Assembly (NCBI GenBank): GCA_900551305.1
Contig: URVK01000032.1
Coordinates: 1 to 11,163, forward strand
Reading direction: 5' to 3'
Length of the DNA: 11,163 bases
Origin: an uncultured Collinsella sp.
GTDB lineage: Bacteria; Actinomycetota; Coriobacteriia; Coriobacteriales; Coriobacteriaceae
The position numbers and the translations under genes are program-made. The notes beneath the pieces were generated by a model. It did not search any database, had not been told where the DNA came from, and worked only from the letters and a program-made list of their open reading frames with translations. Below, piece by piece: positions 6,303-11,163 of this stretch. The stretch's first letter is position 1, and each line of letters starts with the position of its first letter.

Positions 6303-7034
6303 CTAGTGCAGAATCTTGGACAGGAACTCGCGGCAGCGCGGGTTCTCGGGGTTATCGAAAAAGTGCTCGGGCGTGCCCTCCTCCAGAATGCGGCCGTCCT
6401 CCATAAAGATGACGCGGTCGGCCACCTGGCGCGCAAAGCCCATCTCATGCGTCACGCAGATCATGGTGATATCCTCCTGCGCAAGCTCAATCATAACGTC
6501 CAGAACCTCCTGGACCATCTCGGGGTCGAGCGCCGAGGTCGGCTCGTCAAACAGGATGATGGGCTGCTTGGTGCACAGGGCGCGGGCGATGGCGATGCGC
6601 TGCTGCTGACCACCCGAGAGATTCTGCGGGTACTCGCCGGCCTTATGCGCCATCCCGACGCGCTTGAGCGCGGCGATGGCGATCTCGGTCGCCTCCTCCT
6701 TGCTCTTCTTTTGCAGCTTGATGGGTGCGAGCGTCAGGTTGCCCAGCACCGTCATGTTGGGATACAGGTTGAACTGCTGAAACACCATGGAACTATACTT
6801 GCGAGCCATCTCCAGGTGATTCTTTTTGGTGAGCGGCGTACCGTCGATGACGACCTCGCCCGACGTGGGCTCCTCCAGATAATCGACGCAACGGATGAGC
6901 GTCGACTTACCCGAACCGGAAGGCCCGATCATTACGAGCTTCTCGCCGCGCTTGACGGTGAGATTGATATCTTTGAGCACATGCAGGTCGCCAAAGTACT
7001 TGTTGAGACGCTTGATCTCGATCATGTCTGCCAT
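6303..7034 (-). CDS. glnQ: Amino acid ABC transporter ATP-binding protein
   Basis: Cytoplasmic ATPase that drives the two permeases. Its 243 residues are the usual length for GlnQ/HisP. Visible in order: Walker [10 protein letters not shown] (37-45), Q-loop [15 protein letters not shown] (85-99), signature [15 protein letters not shown] (139-153), Walker [13 protein letters not shown] (159-170) and the switch His196 in CVTHEMGFA. Nothing essential is missing. It is the first gene of a four-gene minus-strand operon (ATPase, binding protein, permease, permease), the same order as Bacillus glnQHMP. Ribosome site GGAAGGG at 7041-7047. The symbol reflects family, not proven glutamine specificity. 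Confidence 0.95.
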   Translation of the reverse strand: MADMIEIKRLNKYFGDLHVLKDINLTVKRGEKLVMIGPSGSGKSTLIRCVDYLEEPTSGEVVIDGTPLTKKNHLEMARKYSSMVFQQFNLYPNMTVLGNLTLAPIKLQKKSKEEATEIAIAALKRVGMAHKAGEYPQNLSGGQQQRIAIARALCTKQPIILFDEPTSALDPEMVQEVLDVMIELAQEDITMICVTHEMGFARQVADRVIFMEDGRILEEGTPEHFFDNPENPRCREFLSKILH

Positions 7035-7069
7035 GAATGTCCCTTCCCTGCGTTTACACGAGTTGAACT

Positions 7070-7075
7070 ATTGTA
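7070..7075 (-). promoter_or_regulatory. Candidate -10 box of the ABC transporter operon
   Basis: On the minus strand TACAAT occurs about 36 bases before the ATPase start, giving a leader of about 30 bases. The -35 region at normal spacing (around CTGCGG) is weak, so the promoter may need an activator. No clear operator palindrome overlaps it. Confidence 0.4.
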
Positions 7076-7139
7076 CGGAAAGAACCACGTTTCCGCAGCC
7101 CACACTACATCCCCGTAAAGAACCCGCAACCTTCCACCC

Positions 7140-7208
7140 ACTCATTGGGGACAGACTTAAATGAGTACCTGCTCATTGGGCACTCATTTAAGCCTGTCCC
7201 CAATGAGT
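7140..7208. repeat. 27-bp inverted repeat with GGGGACAG core (REP-like)
   Basis: Bases 7140-7166 and 7182-7208 are reverse complements in 26 of 27 positions (mismatch at 7155/7193), separated by 15 bases. Each arm has ACTCATT at the outside, GGGGACAG in the middle and TTAAATGAGT inside. The loop holds another CTCATTGGG. It lies between the ABC operon promoter and the terminator of the YqeY gene and codes for nothing. It resembles a dispersed palindromic repeat rather than a terminator, since no T-tract follows either arm. Confidence 0.85.
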
Positions 7209-7220
7209 GCCCAGCCCAGC

Positions 7221-7252
7221 AAAAAGGGGCGCGACCATGACGGCCACGCCCC
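7221..7252 (-). terminator. Rho-independent terminator of the YqeY-domain gene
   Basis: On the minus strand GGGGCG with GGCC pairs with GGTC and CGCCCC (7242-7252 with 7226-7236), and five Ts (7221-7225) follow. It lies about 30 bases after the stop of the upstream gene and ends that transcript before the ABC promoter region. Confidence 0.8.
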
Positions 7253-7281
7253 CTCAACATCAACTATGTACCGCTCGGCCC

Positions 7282-7725
7282 CTACGCGAGTTTGACGCCG
7301 ACGATCTTTGCCGCTGCCGGCTTGTCGAGGTTGCCGCCGGTGGCCTTGCCGAGTGCACCCATAACCTGGCCCATCTGCTTCTTGGACGTGGCGCCCAGCT
7401 CGGCGATAACCTGCTCGATCAGGGCCTCGAGCTCCTCGCCCGAAACCTGTGCGGGCAGCAGGCTCTCCAGAATCTTGACCTGCTCGGTCAGGTTGTCGGT
7501 ACGGTCCTGGTCGGTACCGGCCTTGATGGACATCTCCAGCGTCTCGCTCGTCTGCTTGATCAGACGCTTGATCATGCTGTTGACGTCTTCCTCGGTCACA
7601 TCGCGGCGCTCGTTGACCTCGATATTCTTCACCTCGGCCTTAACCTGGCGAATGATGGACAGGCGAACCTTGTCCTTGGCCTTCATGGCCGCGATCATTT
7701 CTTTCTGCAGCTCTTCGTTGGTCAT
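7282..7725 (-). CDS. yqeY: GatB/YqeY-domain protein
   Basis: A 147-residue soluble helical protein of the YqeY family, which shares its fold with the tRNA-binding tail of the GatB subunit of glutamyl-tRNA amidotransferase. Its exact role is unknown. Length matches the family (about 148). Family features are the N-terminal LQKEMIAAMKAKDKVRLSII, the central RRDVTEEDV and KRLIKQTSE segments, the LLPAQVSGEEL segment and the C-terminal tail GQVMGALGKATGG. The ATG at 7725 is preferred over the longer frame to 7761, because AGAGAGGA (7733-7740) stands at the right distance and the shorter form starts where family members do. It lies about 54 bases downstream of the isomerase gene, so the two are probably cotranscribed. 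Confidence 0.9.
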   Translation of the reverse strand: MTNEELQKEMIAAMKAKDKVRLSIIRQVKAEVKNIEVNERRDVTEEDVNSMIKRLIKQTSETLEMSIKAGTDQDRTDNLTEQVKILESLLPAQVSGEELEALIEQVIAELGATSKKQMGQVMGALGKATGGNLDKPAAAKIVGVKLA

Positions 7726-7779
7726 CTGCAAATCCTCTCTAATAGCGTGGGCGGCACTCACGCGAGCACCGCCCCATGG

Positions 7780-9000
7780 TTACTCAGTCTTCGACGAATC
7801 GTCGGTCGAACTCTTGGTGACGCCCTTCAGACTCACGTTATAGGGTACGTCCTTGGGCATGGGGTTGACGGTGATGTCGGCGTCCTTCTTGTACTGCTCC
7901 AGCCACTCACTGTACGCGGTACTGGCCGCCTGCGTCTTCACCACGTTGGAGACGTACTTCTTGATGGCCTTGGGCACCTGGTTGATGTCATCAACCTGAT
8001 TATCGACATGGAAGTAGTCGGTGCACTTGATGATGTGGTAGCCATAGGTCGACTCGATGACTTCGCTCACGTCGCCCTTGTTGAGCCCCTCGAGCGCCGT
8101 CTGGTAGCTGTCGACAAAGGTGGTGAGCTTATCCCAGCCCACATCGCCCTTCTTCTCCTTGGAACCGGTGTCCTCGGAGTACTGCTCAACGGCGTCCTCA
8201 AAGCTCAGCTCACCGGAGTTGATCTTGTCCAGGCACTCCTGCGCCTTGGCCTTGGCGGCAGCCTTGTCCTCGTCGGAAGCGTCGGAATCAACCTTGATCA
8301 GGATGTTCGACGAGCGGCGGGCGTCGTTGTAGCTGGACAGGTTTTCGTTGATGTAATCGACAATCTCGCTGTCCTTGGGCTTGCTCGTGGCCGCGACGGC
8401 ATCCTTGAGTTTCTGTTGCGCCAGACTCTCCTTGAGCGAGTCCTTGTAGGTGTCCTCGGTATAGCCGTAGGTTTTGAGGGTCTTCTTAAAGGCCTTGGCA
8501 CCGCCCGCGCTCTTGCACGCGTCCTTCCAAGCCTTCTCGACCTCCTCGTCCGACACCGTCACGCCGTTCTCCTTCTGTGCCTGTTGAAGCAGAATCTGCT
8601 GCGTGTAGGAGTCGATAAGTTGCTTGCGGTACTTCTTGGGAGTGAGGTCGTTGTCAACCAGATACTGCGCCCAATCCTTGTCCTTGGTATAGCCGTAGGA
8701 CGTGCGCATGCTCATGATCTGCTTGGTCACGGTGTCCTCGGTGAGGTTGGTGCCGTTGATAGTTGCAGCAACACCGCCGGTCAGCTTGTAGCCCGAGGTG
8801 TCCTCGGCCTGCGACATAAGGCCGGAGCACGCCATCGCCGAGACGGAAAGCAGCATCGCCAGCACGCCGATGACCACCAGGACGATCTTGACGGTCTTAG
8901 ACACGTACGTCTTGCGCTGCTTCTTGCGAGAGCTGGAGGCAGCGCGAGCCTGCTGCTCTGGCGTCGGCTCGGGCGCAGGGTTCTTTTTCTTGTTTGCCAT
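7780..9000 (-). CDS. Membrane-anchored parvulin-type peptidyl-prolyl isomerase (SurA/PrsA-like)
   Basis: A predicted extracytoplasmic foldase of 406 residues. It has a Lys-rich cytoplasmic tail (1-35), one membrane span (about 36-58, VKIVLVVIGVLAMLL), a SurA-like N-terminal chaperone region (about 75-205, INGTNLTEDTVTKQIM onward) and a parvulin domain (about 228-330) containing KKGDVGWD (283-290) and STYGYHII (317-324). A charged helix and a Ser/Thr/Asp-rich tail close it. The span ends in AMAC, a poor lipobox, so a signal anchor is more likely than a lipoprotein. The first conserved parvulin His (SHIL in the family) is Asn232 here (SNIL), while Asp286 and His322 are kept. Catalysis may therefore be weak and the protein mainly a chaperone. 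The ATG at 9000 has AAAGG at 9007-9011; the open frame runs on to 9099 but without family sequence. Confidence 0.85.
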   Translation of the reverse strand: MANKKKNPAPEPTPEQQARAASSSRKKQRKTYVSKTVKIVLVVIGVLAMLLSVSAMACSGLMSQAEDTSGYKLTGGVAATINGTNLTEDTVTKQIMSMRTSYGYTKDKDWAQYLVDNDLTPKKYRKQLIDSYTQQILLQQAQKENGVTVSDEEVEKAWKDACKSAGGAKAFKKTLKTYGYTEDTYKDSLKESLAQQKLKDAVAATSKPKDSEIVDYINENLSSYNDARRSSNILIKVDSDASDEDKAAAKAKAQECLDKINSGELSFEDAVEQYSEDTGSKEKKGDVGWDKLTTFVDSYQTALEGLNKGDVSEVIESTYGYHIIKCTDYFHVDNQVDDINQVPKAIKKYVSNVVKTQAASTAYSEWLEQYKKDADITVNPMPKDVPYNVSLKGVTKSSTDDSSKTE

Positions 9001-9036
9001 AGTTGGCCTTTCGCATAACGAATCGAACAAACGCCA

Positions 9037-9047
9037 TTGTGTCACAA
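9037..9047. promoter_or_regulatory. Short palindrome upstream of the isomerase gene
   Basis: TTGTGTCACAA is a perfect 11-base palindrome 37 bases before the isomerase start. It could be an operator or overlap the promoter (TTGTGA on the minus strand is a loose -35), but a single short palindrome is weak evidence. Confidence 0.25.
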
Positions 9048-9067
9048 CGCAGCCCCCGCGGCACGCT

Positions 9068-9157
9068 TGGTGCATTGGGGACAGGTTAATCTGCACCATT
9101 TTGGTGCAAAGGGGACAGCTCTGGCAGCCGGCAGTTAGGGACAGTCCCCAAGTGCCG
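9068..9157. repeat. Cluster of GGGGACAG repeats and palindromes
   Basis: TGGTGCA (9068-9074), TGCACCA (9092-9098) and TGGTGCA (9102-9108) form alternative hairpins round two copies of GGGGACAG (9077-9084 and 9111-9118). A third copy of the core lies in a 29-base palindrome at 9129-9157: CGGCA pairs with TGCCG, TT with AA and GGGAC with GTCCC, with two mismatches, centred on A9143. It fills the gap between the EIIA gene and the isomerase gene and has no coding potential. It may also serve as a transcription end for the EIIA gene. Confidence 0.8.
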
Positions 9158-9170
9158 ACTCAGCCCCACC

Positions 9171-9635
9171 TTAGAAGTGGCGGCGGATGGCGTCGACCAT
9201 GCCCTGCGGCGTGGTCTGGCCGAGCACGTCGGCTGCGGCATCGGCGTCCATAAAGATGTTCATGAGCGCCTGCAGAGCCTCGACCTGGCCGCCCGGCTCG
9301 GCGATGCCCAGATTGATGACGATCTGCGCCGGCACCGGAGCGCCCATGCCAGCCATAGCGTTAAATGTCACGGGCGCGGAGGGCTTCACCACCGCGATAT
9401 AGGGCTTGGCCACAAACCCCGGATCGGTATGCGGAATGGCAATGTTTGCCGCCGGCATGGCAAGACCCGTGGGATAGGCATCCTCGCGCGTGCGAACGGC
9501 GTCGAGCCAACCGTCGGCAATGTAGCCGCGCGGAGCAAGCTCACTCTCGAGTTGCGCAAACACCTCACCCGGCGTCGCACACTCCCAATCAAAAAACACC
9601 AGCTCAGGCGTAAACAGCGCTTCGTTATCCGCCAT
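9171..9635 (-). CDS. Stand-alone PTS EIIA protein, fructose/mannitol-galactitol family
   Basis: A 154-residue cytoplasmic phosphocarrier of the EIIA type-2 fold (fructose/mannitol family), closest in layout to galactitol-type EIIA. The phosphorylated His is His69 in ANIAIPHTDP. TGLAMPAANIAIPHTDPG followed by FVAKPYIAVVKPSAPVTF matches the core, and AQIVINLGIAEPGGQVEALQAL is the following strand and helix. It would accept phosphate from HPr and pass it to an EIIB, but no EIIB, EIIC or sugar gene is nearby, so its partner is encoded elsewhere or it has a regulatory role (PTS-Ntr-like). The ribosome site GAGAGAGGTG (9641-9650) fixes the start. The gene is bracketed by palindromes at 9129-9157 and 9654-9682. 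I see no clear own promoter between it and the purN terminator. Confidence 0.88.
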   Translation of the reverse strand: MADNEALFTPELVFFDWECATPGEVFAQLESELAPRGYIADGWLDAVRTREDAYPTGLAMPAANIAIPHTDPGFVAKPYIAVVKPSAPVTFNAMAGMGAPVPAQIVINLGIAEPGGQVEALQALMNIFMDADAAADVLGQTTPQGMVDAIRRHF

Positions 9636-9653
9636 GCGCTCACCTCTCTCACC

Positions 9654-9682
9654 TAGTCATTCAGGAACGTCCCCGATGACTA
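9654..9682. repeat. 29-base imperfect palindrome (REP-like)
   Basis: TAGTCAT (9654-9660) pairs with ATGACTA (9676-9682), then a T-G pair, two mismatches, and GGA with TCC round the centre. The minus strand reads CGGGGACGTTCC. The size and plan match the palindrome at 9129-9157. It lies directly upstream of the EIIA ribosome site and so would be in the 5' leader of that mRNA. Confidence 0.7.
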
Positions 9683-9683
9683 C

Positions 9684-9728
9684 CCAAAACAAAAGGTGGC
9701 CACGCGCGCCTTGGCGCCAATGACCACC
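9684..9728 (-). terminator. Rho-independent terminator of purN
   Basis: On the minus strand GGTGGTCA (9721-9728) pairs with TGGCCACC (9695-9702), one T-G pair, over a GC-rich inner loop. TTTTGTTTTGG follows (9684-9694). It lies about 30 bases after the purN stop and ends the purine transcript. Confidence 0.82.
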
Positions 9729-9760
9729 CTGACCACTCAACTAAATTGTACTGTGCGCCG

Positions 9761-10462
9761 CTAGACGCGGGGCGCATCAATTGCGACCTTGCCGCTCTCC
9801 AGCACGTGGACGCGGCCGTCGGCGAGCATTTGCACGACCTCGGGATACAGCACGTGCTCAATCGCGTGGATGTGCTCCTCGAGCGCGTCGACATCCCAGC
9901 CCTCCTCGACAGCCAGCGCACGCTGGGCGATGATGGGACCGTTGTCGTAGACCTCGTTGGCAAAATGCACGGTCACGCCAGTTACCTTGACGCCGCGCGC
10001 AAAGGCATCGTCAATCGCATGCGCACCGGTAAAGCTCGGCAGCAGCGCCGGATGCAAGTTGACCACGCGGTTGGGAAACGCCGCCAGCAGCGGTGTGTGC
10101 ACCATGCGCATATAGCCGGCCATCACCACGTACTCGCAGCCGCGCTCGAGCAGCTCGTGCGCGATGATCTCGTCGGCGGCAATAGGGTCGGCATAGACAT
10201 CCTTGGACAGCGTGAGCGTCTGGATGCCCGCGCGCTCAGCGCGCTGCAAACCCTTAGCCGAAGGACGGCTCGACACCACAAGCTCAATCGAGGCGTTGAG
10301 CTTACCGGCGGCGATCAGATCGATCAGCGCCTGCAGGTTGGTACCCGAACCGCTGATGAGCACACCGATCTTGAGCGGCTCGACCGTATCGGTGCCGGTC
10401 GGACGGGTGTAGGGCACAAAGCCCAGGCCCTCACCAGCAGCCATCTGCTCGTTAGCGCTCAT
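9761..10462 (-). CDS. purN: Phosphoribosylglycinamide formyltransferase (10-formyl-THF dependent)
   Basis: Third step of de novo purine synthesis: transfers formyl from 10-formyltetrahydrofolate to GAR. The 233 residues include a 28-residue N-terminal extension before the usual first strand, KIGVLISGSGTNLQAL (31-46). Active-site residues are present: Asn135 and His137 in NLHPALLPSF, and Asp173 in VYDNGPI, matching Asn106, His108 and Asp144 of E. coli. MAGYMRM (114-120) is the folate-site segment. The ATG at 10462 overlaps the purM stop by 11 bases (ATGAGCGCTAA), so translation is probably coupled. A second ATG at 10444 is possible, and neither has a strong ribosome site. A terminator follows. 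Confidence 0.95.
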   Translation of the reverse strand: MSANEQMAAGEGLGFVPYTRPTGTDTVEPLKIGVLISGSGTNLQALIDLIAAGKLNASIELVVSSRPSAKGLQRAERAGIQTLTLSKDVYADPIAADEIIAHELLERGCEYVVMAGYMRMVHTPLLAAFPNRVVNLHPALLPSFTGAHAIDDAFARGVKVTGVTVHFANEVYDNGPIIAQRALAVEEGWDVDALEEHIHAIEHVLYPEVVQMLADGRVHVLESGKVAIDAPRV

Positions 10463-11163
10463 CGGAGTACACGACCTTACCGGAACCCTCGACGCACTCG
10501 CCCACGCGGAACGGCTTCTCGCCCAGCGCGACCAGGGCTTCGGTAACCGCGGCCTCGTCCTCGGGGGCGACGATCAGGCACAGGCCGACGCCCATGTTGA
10601 AGGTCTTGCATGCCTCGTTGGGCGCGAGCTCGGCCTGACGCGACACGTAGGTGATGACGGGCGGAACGTCCCAACCCATCTCGGCGCCGTTGCGGGTGAC
10701 CACGGCGTCGACGTCGTCGGCGAGTGCACGGTTGAGGTTCTCGGTAATACCGCCGCCGGTGATGTGGGCGATAGCATGCACGTTGACGCCGCCGCGCAGC
10801 AGCTCCAGGATCGGCTTGACGTAGATGCGCGTGGGGGCCAACAGAGCGTCTGCCAGCGATGCACCGCCGAGCTCCTCGAGCGGACGGCTCAGCTCCTCGG
10901 CCTTAGCGGCGGCCTCGGGCGTGCCCGGCTTAATGCCGTCGACGCCAATGACCTTACGCACGAGCGAGTAGCCGTTGGAGTGCACGCCGGTGGAAGGCAG
11001 GCCCAGGATCACATCGCCCGGGCGGACGTTTGCGGGGTCGAGCATCTTGGGACGGTCGACGACGCCCACGGTAAATCCGGCAAGGTCGTAGTCGGCAGGA
11101 GCCATGACGCCCGGGTGCTCGGCCATCTCACCGCCCACGAGCGCGCAGCCCGCGAGCTTGCAG
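10452..11163 (-). CDS. purM: Phosphoribosylformylglycinamidine cyclo-ligase (AIR synthetase), C-terminal two thirds
   Basis: Closes the imidazole ring of AIR with ATP, the fifth step of purine synthesis. The frame is open to the window edge, so the gene is partial: about 237 of roughly 345 residues are seen. The visible start CALVGGEMAEHPGVM equals the family's GC-LVGGETAEMPGMY. GLPSTGVHSNGYSLVR, then ILELL followed by HITGGGITENLNR, and CKTFNMGVGLCLIV are the other conserved blocks. A GTG and several ATG codons near 11138 are internal, not the start. The E-T of GGETAE is E-M here, a small deviation. It precedes purN on the same strand with an 11-base overlap. Confidence 0.95.
   Translation of the reverse strand, partial: CKLAGCALVGGEMAEHPGVMAPADYDLAGFTVGVVDRPKMLDPANVRPGDVILGLPSTGVHSNGYSLVRKVIGVDGIKPGTPEAAAKAEELSRPLEELGGASLADALLAPTRIYVKPILELLRGGVNVHAIAHITGGGITENLNRALADDVDAVVTRNGAEMGWDVPPVITYVSRQAELAPNEACKTFNMGVGLCLIVAPEDEAAVTEALVALGEKPFRVGECVEGSGKVVYSDER

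Noticed and set aside
5413..7118. Plus-strand open frames opposite the binding protein and the ATPase
   Set aside because: Antisense to genes with complete motifs; low-complexity composition and no family resemblance.
7140..7208. CRISPR array
   Set aside because: The repeats are inverted rather than direct, without evenly spaced unique spacers, and there are no cas genes.
7207..9018. A 603-codon open frame on the plus strand across the YqeY and isomerase genes
   Set aside because: It is antisense to two genes with clear family motifs and ribosome sites. Its Leu/Gly/Val/Arg-rich translation has no recognisable domain, as expected of a shadow frame in GC-rich DNA.
9001..9099. Longer N-terminus for the isomerase
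   Set aside because: The extra 33 residues run through the GGGGACAG repeat region and lack family similarity; AAAGG supports the ATG at 9000.

Overview
The window looks like a chromosomal segment of a GC-rich gut actinobacterium of the class Coriobacteriia, most like Collinsella. This is an inference from codon use, the gene repertoire and my memory of similar proteins; no search was run. Twelve genes are supported. Three are on the plus strand (1-3180) and nine on the minus strand (3305-11163). The first (peptidyl-tRNA hydrolase) and the last (purM) touch the window edges.

Plus strand: pth is followed by a 373-base intergenic region full of hairpins, including a 22-bp perfect inverted repeat. 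A promoter candidate and an attenuator-like hairpin then lead into two overlapping genes, nfnA and nfnB. These encode the subunits of an NADH-dependent ferredoxin:NADP+ oxidoreductase (Nfn/Sud type), a flavin-based electron-bifurcating enzyme. A strong terminator follows, and nfnB converges on the next minus-strand gene.

Minus strand, read right to left from 7034 to 3305: a polar amino acid ABC uptake operon (ATPase, Tat-type lipoprotein binding protein, two permeases; the order of Bacillus glnQHMP). It is followed by a small P-loop protein of the cytidylate-kinase-like family, separated from it by a pair of competing hairpins. Further upstream lie a GatB/YqeY-domain protein with its own terminator, a membrane-anchored parvulin-type peptidyl-prolyl isomerase, a stand-alone PTS EIIA protein, and the purine genes purM and purN, which overlap by 11 bases.

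The genes are mostly ordinary housekeeping and transport functions. The unexplained structure is intergenic. At least three gaps (7140-7208, 9068-9157, 9654-9682) hold palindromes built round a GGGGAC core, and a related core may occur in the inverted repeat at 597-793. They look like a dispersed REP-like family and are the best candidates for a poorly described element. Protein-level oddities are a Pth lacking its usual N-terminal Asn motif, a parvulin domain with Asn in place of a conserved His, and an orphan EIIA bracketed by two 29-base palindromes. I found no tRNA, rRNA, CRISPR array, insertion sequence or phage gene.
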